NCBI GenBank assembly: GCA_951812775.1
Contig: OX638326.1
Span: forward strand, 632,335 to 696,334
Origin: an uncultured Alphaproteobacteria bacterium
GTDB taxonomy: Bacteria; Pseudomonadota; Alphaproteobacteria; MPNO01; UBA2964
Length of the DNA stretch: 64,000 nt
Reading direction: 5' to 3'
The notes under the pieces are model-generated. The model searched no databases, was not told the origin of the DNA, and saw only the letters and a list, made by a program, of their open reading frames with translations. Below are positions 1 through 8,801 of this stretch, piece by piece. Both the position numbers and the translations under genes were made by a program. How positions within the stretch are numbered: the first letter of the stretch is position 1; the number at the start of each line of letters is the position of its first letter.

Positions 1-115
1 GGGCAAGGCGCTTTATCTTCTGATCAGCCGCTTCCAACCGACTGTCCAGCTCCTCTTTGGAAATTTCAGTTACCGCCAACTTTGCGCCGCCAGCAACAGT
101 ATCACCGTCCATCAT
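1..115 (-). CDS. N-terminal fragment of an unknown protein, cut by the window edge
   Basis: The first 38 codons of a minus-strand gene run off the left edge. It starts at one of two adjacent ATG codons (115 or 112). The visible part is Lys/Glu/Asp-rich with helical, coiled-coil-like character after about residue 17 (EISKEELDSRLEAADQ). No signal peptide or family is recognisable, and no strong ribosome binding site precedes the start. Reading frame and amino-acid composition look like a real gene, but function cannot be assigned from 38 residues. Confidence 0.5.
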   Translation of the reverse strand, partial: MMDGDTVAGGAKLAVTEISKEELDSRLEAADQKIKRLA

Positions 116-259
116 CTTGCCCGATCACTTGTCTTGAATGCGGTAGAACGTGATACCACCTGAACAGGGTTAAAACGGCGTTAACAAACGCCATTTAGCG
201 CAGGGCGCAAACCGCCTAGCTATCCTTCAAGAAATTTAGACAAGTTATGACGGCGCGCT

Positions 260-1165
260 CTAATTACCCTTTTGGATAAAGACAAAGTTCTGCAGTGACC
301 CGCGCACGAGGCGTGTCTGCGAACACCCCGCCCCTTTTTTGTAAAACCGAACATAGGACGGGCTATCAACCAGTTTGATCTGAGTATAAACGGAATGCAG
401 CCGGTAACCGATGCACTCGGTTTTCTCCGAGCACCACTGTCGTGCTGCAAGAGCCGAAACACGCTCAGATTTTAACATCGGACAATTCGGCACAATGGAT
501 TCTGGCCTATGCGGTTTAACGGGTCTTGAGACAACAGAAAACTCTGTCGGCTTCTTGCCCTTTTTCCAACAAGCAAAGCGGCGTTTCCGCCAACAATCCT
601 CCGCGACCCAGCTCAAAGACATATCACCCCGATGGTTGCTCGCGCCCCGCACAGAAACACAGTTTCTCCAATTGGCTTCTTTCCACGGCGTAAAGTGACG
701 CCACTTACCGTAAAAATAGGGTGTGCTATCAGACCAGACAAAGTAACGCGATGGTCGGCGCAGCCCGATCCAAACGGGCGCCTTTGGATTGCTGGCCATA
801 GTCCCGACCGCTTTGCCAAGAGAAGTGTTGAAGGTTTCGGAAGGAACTGAAACCAAATCGGTACCGTGAGCAGCACGACCATAATCCTCGGCCTCAAACC
901 ATGTCTTCTTTTCGTCGACATAGATGACCGTACTTGCAGCATCTTTGGGACGTCGCTGTTCAAACTCTTCTGTCACTCGCTGACGGAACGCCTCGAGTTT
1001 TTTCTTCAGTTCTTCGCGCTGAAACCGCTGCATTTCTTCGGCCGTCGGAACGATGTTCAGACGTTTCTCGGGCGAGCCACTGAGGGACGATTGAGCACTT
1101 GTTGCCGACAAAAGCAGTGCAAACATTCCCAACAACAGAAATGCTGATACCAACCTTTGAAACAA
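260..1165 (-). CDS. Secreted C-type-lectin-like domain protein
   Basis: A 301-residue exported protein. It opens with a TTG start preceded by GGAGGG at good spacing, then a signal peptide (about 1-25, ending ATSAQ). Residues 42-75 form a charged coiled coil. Residues 78-200 carry the hallmarks of a C-type-lectin-like fold: KTWFEAE, VWIGL at 131-135, WSDSTPY, NCV with Cys169, then Cys191 and Cys199 in RFACW. A second Cys-rich part (Cys228, 245, 251, 281; WCSEKTECIGY) resembles a PAN/apple-type module. Likely role is periplasmic or surface binding of a glycan or protein; the ligand is unknown. It stands alone, with about 145 bp to the next start on its left. Confidence 0.7.
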   Translation of the reverse strand: MFQRLVSAFLLLGMFALLLSATSAQSSLSGSPEKRLNIVPTAEEMQRFQREELKKKLEAFRQRVTEEFEQRRPKDAASTVIYVDEKKTWFEAEDYGRAAHGTDLVSVPSETFNTSLGKAVGTMASNPKAPVWIGLRRPSRYFVWSDSTPYFYGKWRHFTPWKEANWRNCVSVRGASNHRGDMSLSWVAEDCWRKRRFACWKKGKKPTEFSVVSRPVKPHRPESIVPNCPMLKSERVSALAARQWCSEKTECIGYRLHSVYTQIKLVDSPSYVRFYKKGAGCSQTRLVRGSLQNFVFIQKGN

Positions 1166-1195
1166 GCCAACCCTCCGATGTCTTATCAGATTAAT

Positions 1196-2425
1196 TTAAC
1201 CACCTAACACACCGGCATCACGCAATGTCGAGATCTCATCTTCCGACATCTCCAGCACATCGCTGAGTACGTGATTTGAATGCTGCCCCAATGTCGGCGG
1301 GGCGCCCTGATATTCCAGCTCTTCACCGGTATATTTAATCGGGCTGGCAACCTGCGGTACGGTTCCGGCCAGCGGATGACCCAGCTCCATCTGCATACCG
1401 CGCGCCTGCACCTGCGGATGGGCGAAAACCTGCTCCATATTGTTTAGTGGACCACACGGTACGCCGACTTTCTCCAGCGCGTCGATCCATTCCTGACCGG
1501 TTTTCTGCTTCATAAAATCCTTGATGATCGGAATCAGGACATCACGATTCTCAACCCGTGCCGCATTGGAGGCAAACCGTTCATCGCTCGCCAGTTCGGG
1601 TTGGCCCGCGGCCTCAACATAACGGGCAAACTGTCCGTCATTGCCAACAGCAATGATCAAATACATGTCCGACGCTTCAAACGCTTCATAAGGGACAATA
1701 TTAGGGTGCGCATTTCCCATGCGGGTCGGCGAATTACCGGTCACCAGAAAATTCAGCGCCTGATTGGCCATGGTCGCCGTCGTCACGTCAAGCAGCGCCA
1801 TATCGATATGACAGCCCTCGCCCGTTATTTCGCGCCGCGAAAGCGCGCTAAGCGCCGCAATATTGGTGTAAAGACCGGTGAGAATATCAGTCAGCGCGAC
1901 ACCGGCTTTCTGCGGCCCCGCCCCCGGCTTACCATCGGGCTCACCGGTGACACTCATCAACCCGCCCATCGCCTGAATGAGAAAGTCGTAACCCGCACGC
2001 GAACTAAACGGCCCGGTCTGACCAAAGCCGGTAATCGAGCAGTAAATCAGCCCGGGATTGATTTTCTTGAGGTCCTCATAGCCCAGCCCATAGGATGCCA
2101 GCCCACCAACTTTATAATTCTCAATCAGAATATCGGACTTTGCCGCCAGCTTGCGCAGAACCGCCTGCCCCTCCGGCTTTGAGATATCCAATGCCACGGA
2201 CTTCTTGCCGCGATTGGTCGACAGAAAATAAGCGGATTCCTGGGTCTCATTACCGTCAGTGTCTTTAATGAACGGAGGGCCCCAAGTACGGGTATCGTCA
2301 CCGGTACCAGGCCGTTCGATCTTGATTACTTCGGCGCCAAGATCAGCCAGCGTTTGCGCGGCCCACGGGCCAGCGAGAATACGGCTCATATCGAGCACAC
2401 GAATATGGGAAAGTGGTTGAGTCAT
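1196..2425 (-). CDS. Family III CoA-transferase (CaiB/BaiF), probably glutarate-specific
   Basis: A 409-residue class III CoA-transferase that moves CoA between organic acids in the cytoplasm. The N-terminus RVLDMSRILAGPWAAQTLAD, the GADVIKIE-like segment GAEVIKIE, the GRGKKSVALD-like segment NRGKKSVALD, and the conserved Asp of the GHPNIVPYEAF-type region are all typical, and length matches the family. The ATG at 2425 fits homologues better than a 14-codon upstream extension. The gene lies directly downstream of a glutaryl-CoA dehydrogenase, 99 bp away, so succinyl-CoA:glutarate CoA transfer (SUGCT-like, feeding lysine/tryptophan breakdown) is the best inference. The sequence alone does not prove the acyl substrate. 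Confidence 0.85.
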   Translation of the reverse strand: MTQPLSHIRVLDMSRILAGPWAAQTLADLGAEVIKIERPGTGDDTRTWGPPFIKDTDGNETQESAYFLSTNRGKKSVALDISKPEGQAVLRKLAAKSDILIENYKVGGLASYGLGYEDLKKINPGLIYCSITGFGQTGPFSSRAGYDFLIQAMGGLMSVTGEPDGKPGAGPQKAGVALTDILTGLYTNIAALSALSRREITGEGCHIDMALLDVTTATMANQALNFLVTGNSPTRMGNAHPNIVPYEAFEASDMYLIIAVGNDGQFARYVEAAGQPELASDERFASNAARVENRDVLIPIIKDFMKQKTGQEWIDALEKVGVPCGPLNNMEQVFAHPQVQARGMQMELGHPLAGTVPQVASPIKYTGEELEYQGAPPTLGQHSNHVLSDVLEMSEDEISTLRDAGVLGG

Positions 2426-2524
2426 TTTATTTTCGTTCTTTGCCGTCCCGTCTCCCCTCCCGGCCACCCAACGCCAGTATCCTATGGGTGGCCGGGAGGC
2501 GTAGACGGGCGGTTCGGGATTATC

Positions 2525-3748
2525 TTACGTAAAAGCCTGAATGCCGGTTTGTGCCCGTCCAAGGATCAGCGCGTGAATATCGTGCGTTCCTTCATAGGTA
2601 ATCACGGTTTCCAGATTCATCACATGGCGGATGATGTGATACTCATCGACGATACCGTTGCCGCCGTGCATATCCCGGGCGACCCGTGCGATATCAAGCG
2701 CCTTACCTGTGCAATGGCGTTTCATCAGCGAGATTGCTTCCGGCGCACAATTGCCCTCATCCATCAAACGGCCGAGCTGCAGGCAGGATTGCAGCCCGAT
2801 GGTGATTTCCGTTTGCATATCAGCGAGCTTTTTCTGAACCAGCTGGTTCGCCGCCAATGGACGCCCGAACTGGGTCCGTTCCATTGTGTAATCACGAGAG
2901 CCATGCCAACAAAACTCAGCCGCCCCTAGAACGCCCCAGGCGATGCCATACCGGGCATTGTTGAGACAGCCGAACGGTCCACCTAGCCCGCGAGCCCCGG
3001 GAAGCCGATTCTCTTCGGGGACAAACACGTCATCCATAACAACTTCGCCGGTCAGGGATGCCCGCAATGAAAACTTGCCTTCGATCTTTGGTGCGCTGAG
3101 CCCCTTCATTCCTTTTTCGAGAATGAAACCGCCAATAACGCCGTCGTCATCCTTCGCCCAGACAACAAACACATCGGCAATCGGTGCATTTGAAATCCAC
3201 ATCTTGGCGCCCTTAACGACATAGCCGCCATCAACGGAAGTCGCGCGGGTAATCATGCCACCAGGATCAGAACCGTGATCAGGCTCTGTTAAACCAAAAC
3301 AACCGACATATTCCCCCGTCGCCAGCTTGGGCAGGTATTTCTGGCGCTGTTCTTCTGTCCCGTAGGCGTAGATCGGCCACATAACGAGACTGCTCTGCAC
3401 TGATAGCGTCGAACGATAAGCCGAATCGACGCGTTCAATCTCGCGGGCCACCAGCCCGTAACAGACATAGTTTACACCGGAACAGCCATATTCGGGATCA
3501 AGGGTTGACCCCAGCAGCCCCAGCTCGCCCATCTCGTTCATGATCTCGCGATCAAACGTCTCGTTACGGTTCGCATCGAGAATACGCGGCATGAGCTTTT
3601 CCTGGGCGTATTGTCGCGCAGTATCCCGCACCAACTTTTCTTCTTCGGTCAGCTGGTTTTCAAAGAGTAGCGGGTCTTCCCAGTTAAACTTGGCCCATTT
3701 CTTGGGTTTGGGGCCGGAACCGGCCGCTTCGGCAGTAGAGCTGGACAT
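2525..3748 (-). CDS. gcdH: Glutaryl-CoA dehydrogenase
   Basis: A 407-residue FAD acyl-CoA dehydrogenase that oxidises and decarboxylates glutaryl-CoA to crotonyl-CoA. Family marks are [17 protein letters not shown] at the N-terminus, [17 protein letters not shown] in the FAD site, [21 protein letters not shown], and the catalytic Glu386 in [16 protein letters not shown]. The ATG at 3748 follows AAGGA at 7 nt; a TTG two codons earlier is less likely. It heads a pair with the CoA-transferase at 1196-2425. Identification to subfamily rests on the TYEGTHDIH signature and overall similarity to GcdH. Confidence 0.92.
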   Translation of the reverse strand: MSSSTAEAAGSGPKPKKWAKFNWEDPLLFENQLTEEEKLVRDTARQYAQEKLMPRILDANRNETFDREIMNEMGELGLLGSTLDPEYGCSGVNYVCYGLVAREIERVDSAYRSTLSVQSSLVMWPIYAYGTEEQRQKYLPKLATGEYVGCFGLTEPDHGSDPGGMITRATSVDGGYVVKGAKMWISNAPIADVFVVWAKDDDGVIGGFILEKGMKGLSAPKIEGKFSLRASLTGEVVMDDVFVPEENRLPGARGLGGPFGCLNNARYGIAWGVLGAAEFCWHGSRDYTMERTQFGRPLAANQLVQKKLADMQTEITIGLQSCLQLGRLMDEGNCAPEAISLMKRHCTGKALDIARVARDMHGGNGIVDEYHIIRHVMNLETVITYEGTHDIHALILGRAQTGIQAFT

Positions 3749-3836
3749 GTCCAATCCTTCAAATTTTATACTTCCAGGCGATGGCCCGGATCATACGGAA
3801 ATGGCGCCGTCAAACAAGGGTTTGCCGAGTTGTTCC

Positions 3837-4136
3837 CTACTCCGAATGCGGGCGGGACATCCACATCGCAAGATCAAATGTATTGAGGTCTGCCGCGCGC
3901 ATCATCTCTGCAATCGCGACCACACTATCCGTTGCGGTCACAACATCTTCCGGTCGAAAGGGCGGAAAATACTCGTCCTCGTCGGTCAGCTTGCGGCAGT
4001 AAAGCTTGGCGCCGGCGGTCAGGAGCTTCTGGACGGTTTCAGCCGGGATATTTTCGGTATTCCCTTCAGCCAAGGCCTTGATAGCGGCATCAAACGCCGC
4101 ATTGGCGGGATCGACGATATCATCAGGTGACGACAT
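3837..4136 (-). CDS. Small conserved protein coupled to a Rieske ferredoxin
   Basis: A 99-residue soluble acidic protein with no motif I recognise. It is helical (DPANAAFDAAIKALAEGN, VQKLLTAGAKLYCRKL) and ends DLAMWMSRPHSE. Its start overlaps the stop of the upstream Rieske gene by 14 bp, so the two are translationally coupled and probably work together. It may be a small partner subunit of the Rieske/amidohydrolase system. Confidence that it is a real gene is high because of the overlap and codon usage; function is unknown. Confidence 0.65.
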   Translation of the reverse strand: MSSPDDIVDPANAAFDAAIKALAEGNTENIPAETVQKLLTAGAKLYCRKLTDEDEYFPPFRPEDVVTATDSVVAIAEMMRAADLNTFDLAMWMSRPHSE

Positions 4137-4488
4137 AGACTTCTCCGTCCTTGACCTTTACGTCGAACGGGCGAAGCCGAGCGTTTTTATACCCTGGATG
4201 CACCCCGGTTTTGAGGTTGAACTCATAGCCATGCCACGGACATACGATATGAACATCGTCCTCTGACCAGGCCAGGCCCTGACTGGTTTTGTCATCCGAA
4301 ATCATTTCAACCACACGGTTCAGGATTCGTCCCTGACAAACCGGGCCGCCCTGATGGACGCACTTGTTTTCATAGGCGTAGAACCCGCCATCGACAAAAA
4401 ACACCCCGATCTCCAAATCACCGTGGGCAATTACTTTGCGACCGCGATCTTCAAACTCGTCTTCGCGACCCACATACAACTCAGCCAT
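4123..4488 (-). CDS. Rieske [2Fe-2S] protein with an extended cluster loop
   Basis: A 121-residue stand-alone Rieske protein, likely an electron carrier. The iron-sulfur ligands are visible as CVH (Cys43, His45) and CPWH (Cys83, His86), followed by the usual GYEFNLKTG. The spacing between the two ligand pairs is 37 residues, longer than the 15-17 usual in dioxygenase ferredoxins; the insert contains RILNRVVEMISDD. The start has GAGGAG at good spacing. Upstream (26 bp) is the amidohydrolase, downstream the overlapping 99-residue protein, so these three form an operon. Alternative: a sensor or regulatory Rieske protein rather than an oxygenase partner. Confidence 0.82.
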   Translation of the reverse strand: MAELYVGREDEFEDRGRKVIAHGDLEIGVFFVDGGFYAYENKCVHQGGPVCQGRILNRVVEMISDDKTSQGLAWSEDDVHIVCPWHGYEFNLKTGVHPGYKNARLRPFDVKVKDGEVYVVT

Positions 4489-4514
4489 TTCTTTCTCCTC
4501 TACGCCGCTTTGCT

Positions 4515-5720
4515 TTATTTGGTGTCGATACCAAATAGACGAACGGCATTTTCTCCCAGAATATTACGCTTGGCCTGCTCATCAAGGAAGGGCAGATCAT
4601 AAATTGTGCTCGGCGGATTGAAATCCCAGTGCGGCCAATCAGACGCATAGAGCAGCTGAGTCTCCGCTTTTACCGCTTTAAAGGTCTCCTCGGTCAACCC
4701 CATGTTCGAGGTCTCGATCGGCTGACAGGTGTAATACATGTCGGCCATATATTCGCTCGGAAGTTTCTTGAGCAACGGCGCTTCCGATGGACGCATGAGA
4801 TATTCAGAATCCAAACGCTGCATCAGGAAAGCCAGCCAGGCGAGACCGGATTCAATCCAGATCACATCGAGTTTCGGGAAACGCTCCTGCATCCCGTGGA
4901 TAATCCAGTTCGTCATATGGACGATATTGCACAGCACGAATGAAATCGCATGCATTGAGATAAACAGATCAAGCTGCTTCATCCAGTCATCGCCCCAGGT
5001 GAGACCGGCATGGAAAGCCAACGGCAAACCGCGTTCCTCAAGTTCACGATAGATTGGAATAAACTGGTTGTGATGTACCGGTTTGAAACGTACCGACGTA
5101 ATCATAAAGCCCGAAACATTCGGATTGTCGCCAAACTCCTTGATGATCTTGAGACACATATCTGGCTCGGAGATCGGCAGGTAGAGCAAGGTCTTTACAC
5201 GATCATCAACCGGCAGAATGCGTTCGCACACCCAGCGGTTATAGGCCAGCGCCAGATGGGCCTCGACCCGCGGCTGCGGATGGGTACCCAACTGCAATAA
5301 ATTGCCGGGGAACAGGATCTGATGATCCAGCCCCATCGCATCCATCGACCGACGGATCAGCGTCACATCACGATGATGTTGGCTATCATCGACCGCTTCA
5401 CCGATATGGGTCTGATGCGGAATACGTCCACCAGCATCCTGATAACGCAATCCCGGCATATGGTTAGACAGGCCAGGCGCCCCTCCGGTACGTGCCTGAA
5501 ACTCATTGGCATAATGTTTCAGGATAGGGTCATCGAGATACTCGACGACCTCGCGCCACGAACTCATTTCCGAGTGATGCGCATCGACATCGACAATGGT
5601 CCAGTCGTTAAAGCCTTTTTCTTTCTGATATCTGGTCTCACGCGCCAAAATATCGCGCGTATCGGTCTTGGTATCTATTTCCTGGGGTAGTTCCCGGGTT
5701 TGTTCAACGCCACTATCCAT
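4515..5720 (-). CDS. Amidohydrolase-2 family metal-dependent hydrolase/decarboxylase
   Basis: A 401-residue TIM-barrel protein of the amidohydrolase-2 (ACMSD/resorcylate-decarboxylase-like) family. Visible metal/active-site pieces are VDVDAHHSE (Asp46, His48), AFHAGLTW, and the terminal catalytic Asp in YASDWPHWDF. The ATG at 5720 follows GGAGG at 7 nt; a start 21 codons upstream lacks such a site. It begins the operon with the Rieske gene and the 99-residue protein. Members of this family hydrolyse or decarboxylate aromatic or heterocyclic acids, which suits a catabolic role, but the substrate is not visible. Confidence 0.82.
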   Translation of the reverse strand: MDSGVEQTRELPQEIDTKTDTRDILARETRYQKEKGFNDWTIVDVDAHHSEMSSWREVVEYLDDPILKHYANEFQARTGGAPGLSNHMPGLRYQDAGGRIPHQTHIGEAVDDSQHHRDVTLIRRSMDAMGLDHQILFPGNLLQLGTHPQPRVEAHLALAYNRWVCERILPVDDRVKTLLYLPISEPDMCLKIIKEFGDNPNVSGFMITSVRFKPVHHNQFIPIYRELEERGLPLAFHAGLTWGDDWMKQLDLFISMHAISFVLCNIVHMTNWIIHGMQERFPKLDVIWIESGLAWLAFLMQRLDSEYLMRPSEAPLLKKLPSEYMADMYYTCQPIETSNMGLTEETFKAVKAETQLLYASDWPHWDFNPPSTIYDLPFLDEQAKRNILGENAVRLFGIDTK

Positions 5721-5828
5721 GATGTGCCTCCGGATAAAGCCGCCTTTGAATTGGCAGCACAGGTTCGTTTTATGATAAACCAATCCGCAATAACGACAAA
5801 CTGCGATTAAGGGGCAAAGTTTTACCGG
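5721..5828. promoter_or_regulatory. Divergent intergenic region between amidohydrolase operon and cyclase-like gene
   Basis: A 108-bp gap separates two divergent starts (5720 on minus, 5829 on plus) and must hold both promoters. The minus-strand ribosome binding site GGAGG lies at its left end. No confident -35/-10 pair or operator was identified, so this is a positional call. Confidence 0.35.
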
Positions 5829-6326
5829 ATGTCAGAACAACAAATCGAAGCCAACCGGCTATTGGTAAACCGCTTTTATCACGAATTCTGGAACCATCGC
5901 GATTTTGAGGTCGCCGAAGAGATCATGACACCGGAGGTCACGTTTCACGGCGCACTTGGTACCCAGACCAAAGGCATCGACGGCCTCGTTACCTATATTC
6001 AGCAGCTGCATGATATCTTCCCCGACTTCCAGAACTCGGTCGAAGACATGGTGGCCGAGGAGCAGAAGGTTGCCGCCTGTGTCACCTATCGCGGCACCCA
6101 GGAAGGCGAAATCTTTGGCGTCGAACCCTACGGACGGATCGTTCAATATGTTGGCGTCGGAATATTCATCTTTCAGGCCGACCTGATCAGCCATGCCTGG
6201 GAGCTTGGCGACCGGCTGTCCCTACTCCAGCAGCTGAATGAGCCGGAACATGACGACAGCATCCTTGATATGGATAGCCCGCCGTCAGATATCGGCGAAC
6301 CGGCAATTCCAGAATGGGACGAGTAA
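5829..6326 (+). CDS. SnoaL-like ester cyclase family protein
   Basis: A 165-residue protein of the NTF2-like/SnoaL fold. The core is typical: NRFYHEFWNHRDFEVAEEI, VTFHGALG, the loop IQQLHDIFPDFQNSVEDMV, and VTYRGTQEGEIFGVEP. Family members bind small hydrophobic ligands and catalyse cyclisation, isomerisation or hydrolysis, or only bind. The acidic tail after residue 140 (EHDDSILDMDSPPSD) is unusual for the family. It is transcribed divergently from the amidohydrolase, which hints at a shared pathway. Confidence 0.78.
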   Translation: MSEQQIEANRLLVNRFYHEFWNHRDFEVAEEIMTPEVTFHGALGTQTKGIDGLVTYIQQLHDIFPDFQNSVEDMVAEEQKVAACVTYRGTQEGEIFGVEPYGRIVQYVGVGIFIFQADLISHAWELGDRLSLLQQLNEPEHDDSILDMDSPPSDIGEPAIPEWDE

Positions 6327-6339
6327 GCGCCTTCCGCTG

Positions 6340-6418
6340 AGTGAGGCGAGGCGTGCGCCAAAATACTCACAACGCCAACAGCAAAAATCAGCAATGCGCC
6401 GGGGTCCGGTACGGCATA
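6340..6418 (-). pseudogene. Possible remnant of a PEP-CTERM sorting tail
   Basis: On the minus strand a stop-preceded stretch reads YAVPDPGALLIFAVGVV and continues SILAH, like the Pro-Glu/Asp-Pro-Gly plus transmembrane part of a PEP-CTERM signal. The Arg-rich end is missing and no upstream open frame belongs to it. It may be a relic of a gene destroyed when the neighbouring A/T-rich island arrived. Weak, short, and possibly coincidental. Confidence 0.25.
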
Positions 6419-6556
6419 ACCCTAGTGGGCACAAACAGTTTTGTTCGATTGAAACGCTTCAACTAATGTCTTAGGCAAACCCGGCATTAGTCAAATCAAA
6501 ATTCACGAAATCGGGTTCTGCCGAGTAACAATTCTTCCCGAGGTTGACGACACCCA

Positions 6557-6562
6557 TATAAT
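6557..6562 (+). promoter_or_regulatory. Candidate -10 element of the Zorya operon
   Basis: A perfect TATAAT lies 39 bp before the first zorA start, in a markedly A/T-rich leader. The matching -35 region (around 6532-6539) is poor, so recognition would depend on an activator or be weak. Only one transcription unit is plausible downstream, because the three genes overlap. Confidence 0.4.
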
Positions 6563-6600
6563 TCCCCTTTTATACCTATCAATTTAGAAGAATTTGGTCA

Positions 6601-8097
6601 TTGATCATGGAATTTATTCGGTCAATATCTGACGCACTCCATCTGAACGACATTACGTTTGCTTTCTTCAATTTAACACGAAGAGCATTAGATGCCGCAT
6701 CAAGCAACGAAATCGCTGTCGCATTTTCTGCAATCATTCTTTTCATTTTCTTTTTATGCCTAATCGCACGATTTCCGGGCGTCGGAATTCCTTTCAGATC
6801 GTTAGACAATATTGGCCCTGCGTTATTAACGACTATTGGAGTCTTGGGAACCTTCACAGGCATATTTATTGGATTACTCGACTTCGATGTTGCGAGCATT
6901 GACTCGAGTGTTCCAAAATTACTCGATGGACTCAGAATAGCATTTGTAACCAGCATCGTCGGGATGGCTGCGGCGATAACGCTAAGACTGATTCAATCAA
7001 TCTGGCCCACTAATATAGGAACGCGTGGGCAAGTTACGCCGGAAATAATTCACCAGACATTAGAATTAATAGACGAAGGCATTCGAACCTCGTCCAAAGC
7101 TCAACAAGAGACCTTAGAAGAATTAAAAAATTCTATTTCTGCGGACGCAGATAGTAGTTTGCTGACACAGGTGCAGAAATTAAGAACTACAACTCAAGAT
7201 GGACAAAACGAACTCATACGTGAGTTCAAAGAATTTGCCCAAAACATGGCGGAAAATAACTCAAAAGCACTTATTGAAGCCTTAGAGGAAGTTATTAGGG
7301 ACTTTAATACTAACCTCACGGAACAGTTCGGAGAGAACTTTAAACACCTTAATGAAGCTGTCGGTGCTTTACTGCAATGGCAAGAAAATTATCGCGAACA
7401 CATTGAAACACTTGAAGCTCGTATTGAAATAGCAGTCCTATCTGTCGAAGCTTCTAAAAAAAGCTTGGAACAAATTTCTGCAGATACGAGAGGCATTCCA
7501 GAATCTCTGCAACCTCTGCGCCAATTGCTGACCGATCTAAGTGCATCTTTGACGAATTTGGAAGCTCATTTAGAGGCAGTTGCCGCCTTAAAAGAGAAGG
7601 CCTTATCTGCGTTTCCTCATATTGAAGAAAACATCGAAACGCTTACCACAAACCTCAAAGCAAGCGTTGAAAGCAATACCAATCAGTGGATCAGAATACT
7701 TGATGATCAAAAAACCACTTTCGACGCCCTTCACACTGGTTTCAATGAGCTAAGAAATGCATCTTCCGAAGTACAAGAAAAGTTCCTTGAAATACAAAAC
7801 TCGGCCTTTGAAGATATGCAGAAAACTCTTCAAGCCACCGTTGCAGATTACGGCAATACAATAGAAGCAACATCTGACGAAATTCAAAAACTTATCAAAA
7901 AAGCATGGAGTGAAACTCAGGATGGGATCGAAAAACAATTCGAGACACTGGATGAAAATTTACAGCAGGAATTGAAACGTGCCTTGGAATTACTGGGTGG
8001 AAACTTGGCCTCTTTATCGGAGAAATTTGTAGCTGACTACGAACCTCTTACTGAAAAGCTGAGAGACTTGGTTAACACCGCGAAAGCTGTGCCATGA
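6601..8097 (+). CDS. zorA: ZorA, proton-channel stator subunit of a type II Zorya system
   Basis: A 498-residue MotA/ExbB-like inner-membrane protein. Transmembrane segments lie at about 38-56, 72-93 (PALLTTIGVLGTFTGIFIGL) and 110-130; the TTIGVLGTFTGI and FVTSIVGMAAAI signatures are those of ZorA. Residues about 140-498 form a long Glu/Lys/Gln-rich coiled-coil tail that projects into the cytoplasm; in characterised Zorya systems this tail passes phage-infection signals to the effector. Translation may start at TTG 6601 (AGAAG 10 nt upstream) or ATG 6607. The stop overlaps the zorB start (ATGA). Codon usage is A/T-rich compared with the flanks, which suggests horizontal gain. Confidence 0.9.
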   Translation: MIMEFIRSISDALHLNDITFAFFNLTRRALDAASSNEIAVAFSAIILFIFFLCLIARFPGVGIPFRSLDNIGPALLTTIGVLGTFTGIFIGLLDFDVASIDSSVPKLLDGLRIAFVTSIVGMAAAITLRLIQSIWPTNIGTRGQVTPEIIHQTLELIDEGIRTSSKAQQETLEELKNSISADADSSLLTQVQKLRTTTQDGQNELIREFKEFAQNMAENNSKALIEALEEVIRDFNTNLTEQFGENFKHLNEAVGALLQWQENYREHIETLEARIEIAVLSVEASKKSLEQISADTRGIPESLQPLRQLLTDLSASLTNLEAHLEAVAALKEKALSAFPHIEENIETLTTNLKASVESNTNQWIRILDDQKTTFDALHTGFNELRNASSEVQEKFLEIQNSAFEDMQKTLQATVADYGNTIEATSDEIQKLIKKAWSETQDGIEKQFETLDENLQQELKRALELLGGNLASLSEKFVADYEPLTEKLRDLVNTAKAVP

Positions 8098-8801
8098 AAA
8101 ACAGTAGCATTTTCGGTCAGGCGAGCGCCGGGTCAGAAGACCAGTGGCTATCCGTATCTGATTTAATGGCAGGATTGATGGTGATATTTCTCTTCATTGC
8201 AATCACCTACATACGGCCCATTGTAGAGACCCAAAACAAAATCAGGGAAATTGTAGTTACTTGGAACGCCTCGGAAGTTGATATCAACAAAGCACTGGAA
8301 AATGAATTTCGGGACGACTTAAAACGATGGAATGCTGAACTGGACGGCAAAACTCTAACAATTCGATTTAAATCGCCTGAAGTATTATTCGAATCTGCAA
8401 CTTCGACACTCAAACCCGAGTTTCAAAAAATCTTGACTGAGTTTTTCCCAAGATATGTCTCGGTACTTTCAAATTTTAGACACGCAATTGCAGAGGTTCG
8501 TGTAGAAGGGCATACCTCTTCGGAATGGGTCGGAGCGAAATCGTCTGAGGATGCATATTTTAAAAATATGGCATTATCACAGGCCCGTACACGTTCTGTG
8601 CTGGAGTACGGTTTAGGCGTCGCAGGACTCAACGAAAACAAGTCATGGATACAATCCTTACTTACTGCTAACGGACTCTCCTCTAGCAAACTAATTCGTC
8701 AAAATAACGTTGAGAATAGAAAAGCTTCTAGGAGAGTCGAGTTCCGGGTACGGACGAACACCAAAGAGCAGATAATCAAAATTCTGGAAACAGTCGAATG
8801 A
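8094..8801 (+). CDS. zorB: ZorB, MotB/OmpA-like stator subunit
   Basis: A 235-residue protein that pairs with ZorA as the ion-conducting motor. One transmembrane helix follows the diagnostic WLSVSDLMAGLMVIFLFIAI; Asp23 is the likely proton-carrying residue. The periplasmic part is an OmpA-type peptidoglycan-binding domain (VEGHTSSEW, LSQARTRSVLEY, NRKASRRVEFRV). It overlaps both neighbours by four bases (ATGA at each end), so the three proteins are translationally coupled. Length and domain order match ZorB. Confidence 0.92.
   Translation: MKNSSIFGQASAGSEDQWLSVSDLMAGLMVIFLFIAITYIRPIVETQNKIREIVVTWNASEVDINKALENEFRDDLKRWNAELDGKTLTIRFKSPEVLFESATSTLKPEFQKILTEFFPRYVSVLSNFRHAIAEVRVEGHTSSEWVGAKSSEDAYFKNMALSQARTRSVLEYGLGVAGLNENKSWIQSLLTANGLSSSKLIRQNNVENRKASRRVEFRVRTNTKEQIIKILETVE

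Noticed and set aside
1601..2182. Arg-rich plus-strand frame of 193 residues
   Set aside because: It is antisense to a well-supported CoA-transferase and has the Arg/His/Gly bias of a shadow frame.
6340..6418. A functional PEP-CTERM gene left of zorA
   Set aside because: Only VPDPG and a helix remain with no mature domain, no Arg tail and a stop just upstream; listed only as a possible relic.
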